DNA of 64,000 nucleotides from Smittia aterrima (GCA_033063855.1 CP093829.1:16523537-16587536), one strand, 5' to 3'; counted from the first letter of the stretch, positions 24,699 through 40,200 are shown. The notes: a model not told the origin generated them from the letters alone. Made by a program: numbers and translations.

Positions 24699-27600
24699 AG
24701 CTCTTCGTCTGTAATTATCTCTGCCACAGTTTCACACAACTCATCAGCAGCAGGAACGCAAGCAAAAACGTTCTGCTGTGTTTATTTATGTGTTTTTTCA
24801 TTCGCTTTATCAAAATAAACATTCATAAGTGTTTGAAGTTTCTCGTTTAAAACTTTTCTACTCTTGAATCGTATGTACAAACATGAGAAATCATTACAGT
24901 CCCGAAAGTCGACTGGTGCACATAGCATTCACCGCAGTCGTTCGAAGAGCATATTACGTTCTAATTAGGGTGATTGACATTGACTGTGAAGTCAGAGTCG
25001 CTCACTCGTTAGGTTGGCGTTTATTTATAGAGATAGCTTCGTCTTAGTCATGCATGTAATCAGACTTTAAATGATGGTTTCCTCTTTAAATCATCACAAA
25101 TTAGCAATCAGTTGAAGTCTTTGTTGAGTCGAGGCAATTTATTCATGTTTTAATTCCATCGAAACCGTTTAACAACAAATCTTCTGCTTAAAGCGTCGCC
25201 CAGCACGACAAACAAAAATATTCCCATCGGAGACATTCATTCACAGAGAGATTTTTTTTTGCGTTAGGCATGGCAATACATAGGCTCGAGAAGACAGAGA
25301 GAGATGGGGATATTAGCTTTAGTCCGTTGAGGATACATAGAACGTCTATTTACCCCAACGCTTCTCTCGGTCTGACAACTTTACTTATTCATTCTCAGCC
25401 CCAAATTGACATGGAAATGTTTTTCTTTTCACGAATACTCAACCTTGTTATTTGCTTTTTGTTTTTGTCATGGAGCAAGTTTTTTATTTCTGCTTTCCCG
25501 CTCCTCAGCAGTCCCCTCATGAATTAAGAATTACCAATTCTAAATTGAAGAATTCTCCGCTCGAGGAGAGTGAAATATTCAGAAGCCTCACAAGGCTTTC
25601 ACGTGTCAAATATTAATGAATGACTAGGCCAAGCCATGATGAAGGAAGGAAAACCTCAAAGTGTCCTTTCTCGGATCACATTCTTGCTTTCATGAAAAAA
25701 AGAAACGCCGCACAAACTTTTCCCTTTTTCGTTTTCGAAAGCCAAAACAAACCGAAAAAGTTTCCGAGAAAATTTATTTCCTAATGGAAATTCCCTGACG
25801 CTCGATCGATCATAAATTTCAAAATGAAGAAAAGTATCAAAGTTTTGTCGGAAAAAATTCCAAGACACTCATGTGCCATCCCATGTCGAATCAATTAAGA
25901 GAGCGATTAAGTCGTGAGCCTCCTTACGCAACCATCTTTGATGTCATATCCATTTCTCCGAAAGAAGGAGAACACACCAAAAAAAAAGTTCAAAGAAAAG
26001 AAGAGAGAAAAGGAGATTGAGAATCCTTATCAAAAGTCATCAATCCGACATCTACAGAAATGTTTTCTCCCATTTCACAGCGCGCTTTTCTGTTTTTGTC
26101 TAAAAGCAAACTCACTTTCCAGAGATTTTTAAACGTTGATGATGCCACTCATATCCTTTTTGCTCTGCTCTTAAAATTCTATTGTTGTGTAAAAAGAAAA
26201 TCATCTCTCGATAGGAATCTCGAGCATACGCTTGTGAGTTCCCTCGTTTCACGTTTTAGAGGTTTGAGAAAAGATAAAGTGGAACGTGAATGCTTCTCGT
26301 TTCGTTTAAGATTCAAAATGTCAAAGCTAACAATCTATGTTCAATTTATCAATGAGTAATCTCAAAAATTCTTGTATAGTTTCATCGAAAATTTCACTAA
26401 CCTTCATGAAAAGAACGAGGAGAAATGAACTTGAAAGAGATTTTATCGGAGCAAACTTCTTATTAACCTCGCACAACATTAAGAAAGCCCCGAGATTCGA
26501 ATCTCGATGATGTTTAAGCAAATTCATTGCAAATTGCAGTGCGCGCCCTTTTAAGTGAATTTTTGGCCTCTCCTTGACTTTGTCTTTCGTCTGGCTTGTT
26601 ACGTGATGTAGATGGAAAGCAGCGATAGCTTCTCAAATTGAATTCTTGAATATTTCTTCGCCTTCTCTCCCTCTCGCTCTTTGCCTCGTTAGATCCACGA
26701 GATTTCTTCCCTTCGTCAGATCCCCTACGGCCGCTTTGCATTTTCTGTTTTTTTTTTACTTTTATCAGATCAACTTCGGTGACTTTAGTGGAGGTGGGAA
26801 GGAGGGAAGAATATTGAAATGCGAAGCGTAAAAAAATCGCCAATCAACACATCATTTAAATGTAAATTTTTCTCGACCACAAATCCATTCATCGAGTTCA
26901 TCCGGTCGGGAATGAACAGTAACAAAGATTGTGTCAAAACGAAAATGCGAAATCCTCGGCTTTGTTGACTCTGGACATTAATTGAATCCCCGCTTTGTTT
27001 TGCAGTTTTTATGCTGTCGCAAACAAAGTGTGGCGAATGTGCAATTATTTGTTCATCGGACACTTGCCATCACTGAAAATCGAACAAATGCGATTGCTTT
27101 GAATGGAAAATAATTGAAATTTTTGCTAGCCATGAAAAAATATTTTCCCTTCAGCTTAATTACTGTTGAAAACATGTTCCTGCCGTTCCCCCATTCATCA
27201 ATTATAACTATTAACCATTTTATCATTAATCTCTCATCAGCAACCGAAAAAAGCATCATTAAACACAACACAACTGAGAGAGAGGTCCGAGCCAGACTCT
27301 TGAATCCAGTAACCAAAACTCAATCAATAACGCTCTGCTGTTTGCACTAAACGCTCTCTCGATTGTTTATACAATCAAAACCACTTTAATCTTTGTCTTA
27401 ATTAAATTAAAATTTCATTCGATCCCTTTCCTATTTCAACCCTCTAACGTCGCCACGGGAGAAGAGATAGATTCGATCCAATTTATCATCTAATTTGGAG
27501 GCCCACACACATCAATCTCTTTCTGTCTTCTTCGTGTTTTTCTCCGCTTCCAAGCGAATTTGTCCTACGAAAGTTTCTTTCTTCTTCTCATCTCTGTTCT

Positions 27601-30600
27601 CTTCCGGCTGATAAGGAAGTTTTCCTCTTTTTTTTTTGTGCTGTATCAACAGATGATCTCGTTTCTGGTGTTGCGGTAAAATTATTCATTCAATCTACGC
27701 AACATCATTCGATGATTGACGGAAAATGTGTTCCCTTCATCTTCTGCTTCGGGTTCGGTCCTTTCCGAACAAATTTCGTTAAGCTCTGCGGTGTTTCAAT
27801 CGTCTCGATAATTCTTCATCCACTCCTCTTCTTCACCGCTTCTTTCGGCCATCAATTTCATTCCATGAATAATGTTGAGAAAGATTCAATTGCACTTTTT
27901 AACTCGACATCTTTTGCTTCTCTCCTCGCAACGTCTTATCAACATAACGAACGAAACATTTTATTTTCTCGCCAGGTGAGCAGACACTGAAATGGATATA
28001 AACATATCGATTTTTTTTTTCGCTTCTTCCTCTTCGCTGGCCTCGCTCCGCACATGATACAATTTTTGGACGATGATCTTCCGTTTCTTGTTTGAGGGGC
28101 GATTGAATTAAAAAGTTTTATAGATCAGGTCAAGAGGTTGCAGACATCAGTTGGAAGCATAAAACCTAATTTCTTGTGAGGACAATCCTTCGACAGAATT
28201 TTAAATTTAACGTCGGTTTGAGTTAACAAAAAAATCCGCTTAGCTCACGCGATTCGAGATATTTGTTTTATTTATGGATGCTCGACAATTCTGAGATACA
28301 TATTTTGTTTTGTAGTTTTTTGTTTCATCGCTCTCTCAACTCATTAAACTCTAGTACAAATAAGTGAGCAACGATCCGAGCAACAATCTCTTTACATTTT
28401 CTCTCTTCGTGACCTCAACTCTCGTGAGTTCATATTTTTGTTTATGTAAAATTGTTGCTCGAGGACCTTTGTGAATGATATAGCTAACGTCAATTTACAT
28501 TCATAAAATGTTAGAGAAGAAGAACGAAATGCCACAGTATGGAAAGCGCATACGACATGCGATACAGAGAAGCAATGGAAACTCGTTGAAAGGGGTGAGA
28601 GCGAAAATATGCAACTTTGACTTTTCCTTAGTTTCCACTTACAACCACATAACTGAGTTTATGGCAGAACTCTATGAATGATGTATTTCAGCAGTGTACA
28701 GTAAATTCTACTCCCCTCTAACCTCCGCCAACTCCTTCTTCTCTCTCTCCTGTGTCAGAAAATAGTTTTCGTCTTCGAGAACATTGAGAGCAGAATTTTC
28801 TTGATAGAGACATGAATATTTTACAATATTAGTTTTGTGCTTTTGGGTTTTGGGCTTTAAACATTTCATTTTCATCACAGAAAGCAATATTGCTCACCCC
28901 GGAAAGTTCACCGCATTCATACGAAAGTCAGAAATATGAGACAGTTACAGTGAATAATGTATGGCGGATTGAATGAGCCAAGAGAGAGAGAAAGACAGAA
29001 AAGGGAAGTATGTCTATGAAGTCAACTTTGAAATGCACAAATTGACTCATCCCCAGCTGCCTCTCAGCCCCTTCGAAAAATTGTTTTTCACCTTTTATTT
29101 TACGAGTTCTGCTTTCATAAAATTGTTTGAGCTTTTTGCCATCCATTTCCATCTCATAGACATTTATTGAAGTATGTTGTGTTGAATGCCCCGACAAAAG
29201 GGGGAAAGCGAGAGAGAGAGCATTCAAAAATCATCCCCATTCTCGAAATTTACCTGGCGAACAGGGAAAAAGTGTGTACTCGGAAGGGCTGACTCTTCAA
29301 CTTCCACCCATCCCCAAACCATTGCTCAGTCCTTTTTATACATTCAGGGAAAAAAATCAAGCATACGTGAACACCTTGAAATTAAAAAACAGAACTTTGT
29401 TAAATATTTAAACGAACATTTCGAGCACACACACAATTTTCATGAATATTGACTGGACGTGTATTGCAGTTGGGGGAAAGGTAGCAAATTGCTTCCCTTA
29501 AAATTTTATTGCCAGAAACTTCCATTCTGCGAGCGGAATTGCTTCGCCGACGATGTGCATGAATATTTTGAAGTAAGAATTTGAAAAGCGAGAATTTTTC
29601 CATATTTTTAGACGCTCAAGGGCCGTCCAGCTCGAGTCGACACGCTACGAGCACATCAAATGCAATTTTCGTTTGAAGGTTTAAACATCGCGATGTGGAA
29701 AGGGATTTTACAACACTGTATGATGCCTTCGACTGGTTTATGTTACGACAACGCTCTTCCTTTTCTAAATTGCAAAATATTCGTAATAAAAGTTCCCGTA
29801 GCCTTTTTTCCAGCGCAGTCAAGGAAAATCGATAAATTTTATTAAAACTGCTGTTTCGTGTTTTTACTTCGACCTCATGCAAACCGCTTTTTTTTTTGTT
29901 GGATCATCGCACCTCCTGTGCTTTGCCACCTCGCAACGACGACGACTCCATACACCTTTGTTAAATATAGAAGGAAAGTTTTTTATTGCTTGTTGCCTTG
30001 TTTTCTCCCCACACTTTTACTGCTAATTCTTGGGGGGGATGTGAACGGTAACGTGATCGAGACACAATTGTTGAAACTCGAAACTTCCGAGGTAACTCGA
30101 GTTGACGACATCATTTAACTGCTCCCCCCGACCTGCTAGCCGAGAAAAAGGAAACGTCATCACCATGCATAATTCAGAAAGGAAACTGTTCACTTCGTAT
30201 CAAGAAATGTTCAATTTTAGGCGAATCAAAGGAGAAATAAACAAAACATTTGAAAATAAATGTTGAACCTTAATAATTATTTAAGCGTATAAAAGTTTTG
30301 ACTTTCTGACTGAAGCAGTGAAAGTATCTTTTTTGAAATCGATGGAGGAACTCTATCATTTCCATTCAATAATGAAGTTGTCTCGAAGTAAAACCCCTAA
30401 ACAAAGACAGAAGAGCAGTGTTGGATTTCGATTGAGAGAACATTTTTGATTACTATCTTTCGTTTCATTGAATGTAAACTAAAGTTCGATAAGTTTCCAT
30501 CACAAACAATTCACTCTTGAGCAACCTATCGCGCACCTTCTGTTTGCAATCATTTTCAAATATTCATGGAAATTGAAATGTTAATTATTCAAAGATTGTT

Positions 30601-33600
30601 ATCTGAAGTGAACAAGCGAAAAGAAATATTACCCGTGTCTTAATTAAAGATTTCACGAGATCTTGCTTCTCATTTCGACGAAAGCTTCGTGTCTCAATGA
30701 AAAGCAAAGCTTAGAAAGCTTTCGAGCGAGTAACTGATTCGAATTGTCTGGGGATAAAATTTAATTTGCTACTAACTTCGGATCCAAACTTAGTCGATGG
30801 TGTAAATAAATAAATAATTACTGTTGCTTTAAATCTCTTTACGATTCCAGTTTAATGATCCATTTCGAGAGCGGGATCTTCCATCATCGTTAATCGACAA
30901 GCAAGTCGAGTTATCACGAAAACGTTTCTTCGTTTATTTTTAGTGATTTGAAGAAAGAAGGAAAGAAACAAAATCATAAAAGAAGAACATCGAGATCGAA
31001 AAACAAAACAATATTTTGTAATTTGATTTTTTATTGAAATTCCTTATGATGTTGAAGCACTTGGAATTATTTTCCACACGCCAGAGCTCCATGTGTTTCG
31101 AGAAAGGGGGCGATGTAGGAAGAAAATAGAAATTCAATTCTTGAGGAGAAGGTTGGCAAGTGTCGTCACTTTCGTGAAACTATTTAAATCGAGGAAATTG
31201 AATTTTGTTCCGTAACATTTACATGTCGCCCAATTTATTTTTATATTTCAATACACAACAGATTTTGGAAACTGAAATTGGTAAACCGCAGACATTTCGG
31301 CAACATCATGTAAACTACAGAAAGCGTCGCCAAACTCAGTTTCTGTTTGCTTCCAAATTTCTTTCAAGTAGCCGCTTAAATGTGAACCTGTCCAACGTCC
31401 CCAATGTGATTGTGCTTAAGTTGTTTTTCAGCATCTCTCGAGTCGAGTTGAAGAAAAACTTCTGAAGTTGAAATTAGAGAAGAAGAAATGAAAGTTTTTC
31501 TAGAGAATAACAACATTAGTGTGCAGAGCCCGAACAATTGTTGCACTTTTTCCCGGTTCTTTAATAGAAATCCATTAAGATAGCGTATAGCCAATACATT
31601 TTCGTTTTATGGCTGCTCTGTTTGTGCTTGTGCACTTGTTGCCAGTCAATGAACGAAAGAAACTTTTGAATTGCATGTTTGTGCAACCGCCGAATGAGTG
31701 AAAGAGAGAACTCAAGACAGCCAAGCTGCCAAGACAACGAAGAAGAAGCGAGCGAGTTGTGGCTTGGAAATTTAATTTATTACTGAATTTGTGGCCATAA
31801 CAAACCATCAATTTAAATGCTCTTAAATGCGCTTCTGGTTTTCGCTTCGCCCTCCCGATCTCAAATGAGAGGAAAACATCATAAAGAAATAGTTTCGCGT
31901 CGTGATACGACCGCATAAATTCACTTTATGATGTCATTAATTGATGTTACAAGGCGAACTCTTTAAAGCATAGATTGAACTTTGAAACATACTTTGTTGC
32001 AAAAACCTGAAAGGAACAGTGTGTCGTCGTAATCATAGACAACAAGCTAAGTAATCAATTTATAGGTCAACTCTGGGAGTTTGTTTTCGAAACATTTCAC
32101 CTCAATCTCTCTCACTCTTATCGTCATATCAAATGCGCCATGACAACCAAACCGACCTGCAGCATGACCAAACCTTTTAATTAAATTTTTTGGAAACATG
32201 ATCTCTCACTCGTTTGCTTTCTAGCCTCAGCTCTATCTGGACCTGACACACGAGACAATGCATTCACCGGAACCATCGATGCACACGTCAAAATTGTCGG
32301 TTTCGAATTATCTGTGATAATTGTAGAGGCGAGCGACCGAGTGAGAAAAGACTCGTGGAAATGTTTAGTGTCATGGGCGAAGGCATATGGATGCGAAGCG
32401 TGATTTCAAATACACGAGTGAGATTATTATTGTGATGGTTAATGTTTTTTCTCCTCGTGATGATTTTATTTTCATCTAAATAAGACATTAAAAATCAAAT
32501 TTCCGAGAAGAATTTTCCAGTGGGATTTATCGCAGCAACTTCGTTCATAATTTACGTTTACGATAATAATGATGAGTCGCCTAAACGTCTTGTTAAGATT
32601 CTCCCCACGCTGACTCTTCACTCACGCACATCTCCCCTCGACCCGATATCTTGAAATTATCATCAGCACGAAAATTGAAGAGAGCGATGGAACAAAAAAA
32701 AATTAATTGTTGATGCTACTTGGGTCTCATTTAGATATAAACAGTCAATTGTTTATGCTGTCGGGATGGATGAGACGAGGCCTGTCACCAAACATCTAAA
32801 AGTCTTTTTGCGTCTGCTTATCATCATCGCATCAAGATTTCTCTTCACTTTGTCCGCTCGGATGAAAATCTTCTTTCAATTATATCCGGGAAGAAATAAA
32901 TCTTGAAAATAATTGCGACCATTTCCTTTGTGAAATTGAAGACGTAACGTTGGACGTTGTGCAGACAGGACGAGAAAAATCCCATTATGATTCTCATAAC
33001 GTTGAGATAATTTTCTAGCGGAGTGACTCGAGCATTGAGCTTGTGAAATTTGGCGAAAAGTTTGCCAATGCGATCAACCTGAGCGTGAAGATCTTTCAGA
33101 ATGGAAAGAAAGGAAAACGAAACTATTCAGCTTGAGAGCGTGAAACGAATAAATTCCGGTCACTGCAACTATCACCCGACAAACAATGCACAAATCGAAA
33201 TGAAGAGCTGTGCGCGGTTGGGGAAAATCTCAGACAGCGAGTGAATTCCTTCTGTGTCGCTTCTTATGCTTGTCAACTTATCAATCAAAACTTGGAGCCG
33301 GAGAAGAATAGCACGAGAGATGAATGGGAATTGTAAATGTCTCATTAAGGCAAAAAATGGAATTATTATAAATTAATGAAAAGTTTAAATTTCTCTTGGA
33401 CTTTTCTCCTGATGATGAAGACGGTGAAGAATTTACATGAAAAATGGTGAAGAAATTATTTCGGGCAAGCCATTCTCGTTAGGTACGGGCAAGGAATTTG
33501 CATACATCCCTCAGAAGAAGATGATGTTCACCTTCGTCTGCAAGACACAAAAGAGAGAAACTCAAAAATCACTTTAGACTTCAAACTTCTTTCGCTCTTC

Positions 33601-36600
33601 ACTTTTTTTGCATCAAAAGCAAAAGAATGAATAAGGAAAATAGCCTGGAGCGAAGTTTTCATTCTTTTCCTTACTCTTATCGTCTTGGAAAATTCCTGAA
33701 ATAAAAACCTGAAAAACTTTCTCTTCGCAGAAGCAGCAGCAGCAAAAGCAAGCTTGGAGGTCGAGGGCAGGGAATGAAGAACGAAGAGAAGTTATGAGCA
33801 AACATTTTTCAACGCTGAAACATTGGAGGAATGAAAAAATGTTTTGCAAGCTTCACAACAAAGAGCGGCAAACATTTTCAAGGAAATTTAAAAATTTTCC
33901 AGAAAACTGTGAACATTTAACTCGGTTTTTGTGTGTGAGCGTTCTCGAGCTTTTTATTTTCAAAACTTTTCCTTAAAACGAACTTTTCAATGAAATTTTA
34001 TTATAATAAACAAATTTTTCTCTTCTCGTCTCCGTCTCTCGTTGCATATTTCAGATTTTTATTTTGTCTTCGCGTTGAAGTTGATGCATTTAATAATGGA
34101 ATGATGAATTATGTTTGCGCGCAAACTAACTGCGGCAAAATGTTGAGAGTTTCCGCTGTTTAAGGAGGAATTTGTAATGAACGTCAAATGAATGACAAGA
34201 CATTTGATTTCACTCGTTTGTCTCAAGCGATTGCCAAGTTTCTAACACAAACTTTAAAAGTCATTTCACTGAACATCTGAATAGTTCCCAAGGAAGCAAT
34301 GCTTGCTTGTTCAGCTCGGTTTTGTTGAAAAACTTCTAAAGCAACAAATGCTTGTTTTGATATTAAAACATGTTTTTTCATAATGAACTTTGATATTGTT
34401 GTCGAGAAATCCGTTGAGAGAAAGTTTTCATCTTTTCTTAAGATAATTTTTCCAGGAATCTTTCCTTTCTCAACCAAAAGCCAACGTGAACAAAGTGAAG
34501 AAGTTTTCCTTTCATCAAATTTTCTCTCATTTATTCAATAAACCTTTATAGCCAGCAGCAGGAAGAAGAACTTTCTAATTTGGAAATTAAGAACGTACAA
34601 GTTTAAAAGAAAATCATCTTTGATTTAAGAGATTTCAGCCCTTTTATGATTTTATTAATTTTTTTCTTAACAAAACTTTCGCTTTTGTCTAAATTGGAAG
34701 ACTGAGAAACTAACTAAAAAATGCGGCGTTGAAACTCCTGAAGTTCGGATGATCTCACTATAAAGATCAAATAACTGACAGACTAATAAACGTTAATCTC
34801 CAAAATGTTGATAAAACACGAGCAACGAAAGCCACCAACTGAGAATTAATGAAAGTTTAAACTTTCATACCCGCAAAGAGGATTTCTCCTTCAGCGATAA
34901 ACTCTTTTCCCTTTCTTTTCGAAACTGATTGAAAAATCTCCATCTGTCTGTCTACGTTGAGGTTTAATTCAGCCTTTGATACTTTGATCTTTCGGCTTAA
35001 TAAAAGATAGTGAAAAAAAATAGCATTTTCTCTCCCTTTTTTCCAATTCAATGTTTCAGAGGATTTCATCGCCACCCTCCAATCGACCAACTGACAGAGA
35101 AGAAAACCCCAAATGAAGACAGAAAAATAACAGAAAGGTCGTTTGGGGGAGGGAAAAGTTGTCGCTTTTGTCAATTACAATTTTTTTATTGCTACAATAT
35201 TTCTTTCTTGCGAGCGTGCGAGATTCGCAAACGCAGTCGAGTTAGATAAAAATAAATTTGTGCTTTTAAAAATTCATTAGCAAAATAAAATAAACATTAA
35301 TCTCTCGTCTCTTATGTCGTTTAATCGAGTGGATGGCTCCATGCTCCTCACACATGAAAGACGTAAATAAATATTAGAGACGCACAAACTCTAACTCGAT
35401 GGTTGTAATTAAGGCTTCTCATTTCATGCTGAATTAAATAAAGACTTTCAGGTGAACTCTCGACCCCTCTCCAAGCATCTCTCGTGACTAATCTTCATAC
35501 ATTGTTGATTTAATCCGCTTTCCAGAGCCGGCTAAAGCAGAGAAAGATGTTCATCAATGTTAACAGAGCTTCGAGTTGTACTCTCGACCACACAGACGAG
35601 ATAATGAAGTTGTAAATATTTAAGTTGTTCGAGTGTATCTTTGTCCTGGCGACCAACGTTAATTAGCAAATGCTCATCTTTTATTGAAGTCGCACGACTA
35701 AGTTGGACAGCACTCCGAAGGCTCAATCGATCGCGAAATGGTTTTCTCTGAATAGTGTTTTACGGTTTGTAAAGAATTTCAACTTAAACCTGATTTCCCT
35801 TTGGGTTTACGTGAAGAGGAAAAGTTCTGCTTACCTTTGTTTATTTGTTCTTCATTACATTTACATTTTGTGTCTTTGACTGTGCATTACCGGCCATTAA
35901 CCATTCCCGAGAGTTCCTATTAAGTCGGCTTATCTTTTCCGGTAGAACAAACAGTTTCGCTTTTCCACGCTAATCCAAAGGAAAAACATATTTGAATATG
36001 AGCGACGTCAGTCCATCTTCATGACATTTCCAACCTAAATATGAGATGTCAAGAGCTTTTTTCCGCCGCTCTGGACAGATTAATTTGTTAAAAGGTTCTT
36101 CCGAAGAGACAGAGAATGAAAGATGAACGGAGCAAATAAACCGACGAATGAAGCGAGATTAAGATTGAGATTGATCGAAGGCAATAAATTTCGTTTTAAT
36201 TAAGATAACAGGTGGTGCGAAAGCAGCAAATTACTTTTAATGGAGTCTGAAAAGCAGTGAAAAATTGAAGGATATAAAAAGAAAATCATCATCAGCGTCT
36301 CATCATTGCGCAATATTTCCTGCTCTCGCTTTATTAGTTTCTCTCTTCATTCAATTCATTAACATTGCTCTACCCTAACACGTTTTAATCGATTTAAATT
36401 TACAAAATAGCGGCGAGAGGGAACAGCGGGAAGAAAGGAAACTATATTTAAACATTATTTGGCTTCAATTAATTAAAATTTTATTTATAAGCAATTTGTT
36501 TTAATCATCATGAATTATGGTTTCGCCCAATTTCAATGTCAATTAATATTTTAGCGCGAATAAAAAAAGGAGGCGAAAGCGCGATAGTTTTTGGATAGCG

Positions 36601-37187
36601 ATGGTGGCGTTAGAGGGACGAGTTAAAATAAATTAATCAAAGTTTCATAATGTTGTTTTACCCTCTCCATCCACCATCTAGCCAGAGCTTTGTGTTGTGT
36701 GTTTGTCTGTCACTTCAAAAAGGCACTCGCGAAAAAAAAACATGAAAAGCGAAATGAAAATTGGCCTGCGTCTGAGTCAATGGGAAAAGAGGGGAGAGAG
36801 GAATGTTTTAACATTTTGTCGGTTTTAATATCAATTTCATTGAAATGCGTCTGGAATAGTTTTATCGACGTCGAGCACAGCAAATACGCTTCGCTTCAAC
36901 TCAATTTTCTAATGAATCATTTTGCCACAAGTATTTAGCATCAAACTTGAAATGCACTGCGAGAAATTTCCTTTCCTCGAACTCAATCAATTTGAATGAA
37001 AATTTCAAATTCCGCACCGTTCAAGCTCATTACTCTCAACCCCATTGACGCCACTTTGAATTTAACTCAATTTTCGCGTGGAAAAACAAATTTATCGTCA
37101 GTCAACATTCGTTGAAAAATTATCGAAATATATTTTTGTCTAATTCACTTCGAAGAACTCAAAAAATATTCTTCGTGCAAAGGAAAA
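24699..37187. other. Gene-free AT-rich sequence
   Basis: No gene recognised. A purine-rich strand bias is visible around 25960-26030. A 16-bp perfect palindrome lies at 26491-26506. A short CAG run lies at 33728-33745. The 92-codon frame at 27712-27987 ends next to a good donor-like sequence (CAG followed by GTGAGC at 27976) but has no recognisable content. Confidence 0.5.
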
Positions 37188-37200
37188 CCGCGCGCGCGGG
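37188..37200. repeat. Alternating CG tract in AT-rich DNA
   Basis: Thirteen consecutive G/C bases containing (CG)5 at 37189-37198. The 12-bp core at 37188-37199 is a perfect palindrome, and the tract is flanked by A4 and T3. Such alternation is the classical Z-DNA-prone pattern. Function unknown. Confidence 0.6.
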
Positions 37201-40200
37201 TTTAAAGCGAAAACATCCTCGGGCGAGAATCTCAATTTTGCCACCTCACTCAACGCTCACTAAAACCAATTAAATAGATCGATATCATGAACCGTTTCTG
37301 CTCTCGAATTAAAAGCGTGAAACAGTTCTTTAACTCGTGTTATTCCTTCTTATCTCAGTTTCGCTTTTAAGATATTTTTTCACACGAAACACGAGCGAGT
37401 TGAAAGAAAAGGGCGAAGAGAATTTTCAGAAATGTTTAATAAGAATCTTGTTGAAATGTTGCAATCACAAGTCTCGAGTTTTGTGCTCAAACTTCTTCGA
37501 TTATTGGCCATAAATTTAGTCGAGCGGGCGGTGTCTGCTGCGGTCCTTTCAGCTCTTTACACTCTTGTAGAAATTGGGCGATTCCATGATAGTATCTGCG
37601 AAAAGAGAGAAGTTGAAATAAGTTGAAATTAATGTTTCAAAGTCATCGCGAAACAAACAAAAAATAAAGTTAAAGCAAAGCCCTGAACAAAGCAAAAAAC
37701 CACGAGAAATGAGGAAAGCGCAGAAAATAAATTGCCAACTTCTCGGAAATGTGTCGAGCAGGGAGTAAGAGAAGGAAAGCTGAAGGAATCAACCACACAT
37801 TTCAACAACAGACGCTCTCGACTTTTTGTTCTCGTGCCTTTCCTGAGCTAACACAAAACCCAAGTAATAAGAGCATATCGTTCAGATAAACAACGACGCA
37901 ACAGAAAAAAAAGAATCCAGCACGATGAGAAGAGCGACAACAGAAAAAGATTTCAAATATACTTTTTATCATACAAAAATCATCTTCAGGTATCTTTCGT
38001 TTCTTAAAAGTCGTTCGCACATTTATAGTAGAAAAATATTTAAACATTAGCAAAAGGCAAAGGAATGTTTCGCTTGAAGGCAAATGGGTCAGCAGTTCGG
38101 TGGTCGACAACAGTTGACAAGAGCTTTGAGGGGCCTTAGATCATCGAGACGATCGGAACACACAGAAGAGTCTTTTGTTCATTCCGTCTCGAACATTAGC
38201 GGAATTGGAACTGACTTCTCGTGCTCGCTTTTTCCGTTGTTTGCCTTTTTAATAATTTATGGCCCTTAATTTCACCGTCGTCTCAACTTTTCAATTCGCT
38301 TTACAGCAGATAATAAATAAACAATTATGTCAACGAAATTGTCAAGGAAATATTTCACTAGCAGTTCTCTATCTCTTATAAGTTCTTTTTCTTTGTTGTT
38401 TAAGGGAAAAGGTGAAGCCACTTTGTCTTTCCAACTCCTTCTCCTTTCGGTCGGAATCTCCTTCGAAAATGTTATTTATGGGATTTTAGAAAATGTCACA
38501 CAAAGCAAGACGCTTGCAGCTCTAACAGGAGTCCTTCGTGAATCATGTGAAACTTCAAAGTAAAATATTTGATTCTCAGTTCCCTTCTCCTAATTTATCA
38601 ATCTCTCCATCGTTAAAAGAAGAAAAGTTTCGGAATTTTTCTCTTTGAAGACGAAAGGAACAAGAAAAGGCTTAACCAAGGTTAAAAGAAAAAAAAAAGT
38701 TTTGAAACTTTTACTTCAGGTCCGAGTTGAGAAATCTCAAGAGGAATTCTCGCCCCACCTACTCTTTCTTGGAAGCCTCAATCTGATTATATTTCAATTA
38801 GTGATCGGAATATATCTTAATTAATTGAATCTCGAGTCAATCGCCCGAGACACTCGCTCTACAATAAATCCAAATGCATTCCTTCTTTTTCTCTCTTAGA
38901 ACTGTAATTTAATTAAGACGGAGAAAGACTTTTTAATGGTTTTATTTACTGGAGCTTTCGTCTTATCTCAACGTCGTGCAGAACGAGATGAATTTTCAAC
39001 TCGAGCTCATTTCCCATCGCGCTCGTAGTCCACAGTCAGCAGCAATGCAATTTCAATTCTTCTATCTTTAAGGAGCTTGGAAGAAATAAAAATCTGCAAT
39101 CAGTGGAAAATAACGTTTTGGATTCATTCCCTAAGCTTCTCACTCTGTCGTTCATTCATTGCTGCATTTAAAAGTTATCGCTTATTGTGCAATCATCACA
39201 ACTTGACCATTTCAAGCCTTCAACACTTTGGCCACTCCCGCTAACAATGATTTTAATATCCGGAATGAAGTGGGAGGATAATTGAATTAAAACAAACTTC
39301 AATTAATCTCGCGTCCCCTCTTAAGTTATCAACAGCAACTCTCCCTCACGCAATCAGCTTGTGCTTTAATCGTCACCTTACTGCATCATAATGGAATTTA
39401 ACAGCCTACGATGACTTTCAAAAAAGAAGAAACAACCGTCACGACCCTCGCTAGCTCCGGTGATTCGCTTTGTCTCAAAACACTTTCCACTACCTTTTGT
39501 TTGAGGCATAAATTATTATTTTCAATGCTGCGGTGACGGAGAAAATATTTTTCTACAATTAAATAAATCAACAGTTAATTGATTGTTAATGTGCCGAAGC
39601 CGACAGTTCACTTACGCCTATTGTTTTAACGAATACGAACTTTCAATTCCCCTATCGACAATTGAACGTGCATTCAATCGATAACAAGTGGCATACGCTC
39701 CGAGATTATGAAGAGATCTTTGTCGTACACAGAATATCAATTAACTGCTTTCAACTCCCCTTCATCAACACGGACCTTACTCTTTAAAATAAAAAGTGCA
39801 CAGCGATCCGAATGAAAGAACAATAAATAAATGAGAGCCGAGAAGTGTCAAACGGGGATGAAAATATTTTTCACCCTTTTTATTTCCTTTTCATAAATTC
39901 ATAAAGTGTTTCGGGAAAACGAATCTCTTCTTTATAAACAGGTTGACTGTTGTGCTGTTGATTCCTGAAGGGAAAAGTCGTGACACGATTCTTGGAGATA
40001 TGAAAAATTGTTTTTTTTTTGTGGGGAAATGTTTGTTGAGTGTGGATTGCTTCGAGCGAATATTTTAATCTAAATTTTTGAATCAGCTGGCAACAGATTG
40101 AATCGGCTCATGACATAACTTTTGAATATTTCCTAGAGAGCTATCAAGAAGAAGGCTGAATGTAAGAGAAAGAAAACCTAAAAGCGTTTAATGTCAAACG

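Noticed and set aside
27712..27987. Open frame ending beside a CAG/GTGAGC donor-like site
   Set aside because: The donor is good, but the protein is unremarkable and no compatible downstream exon was found.
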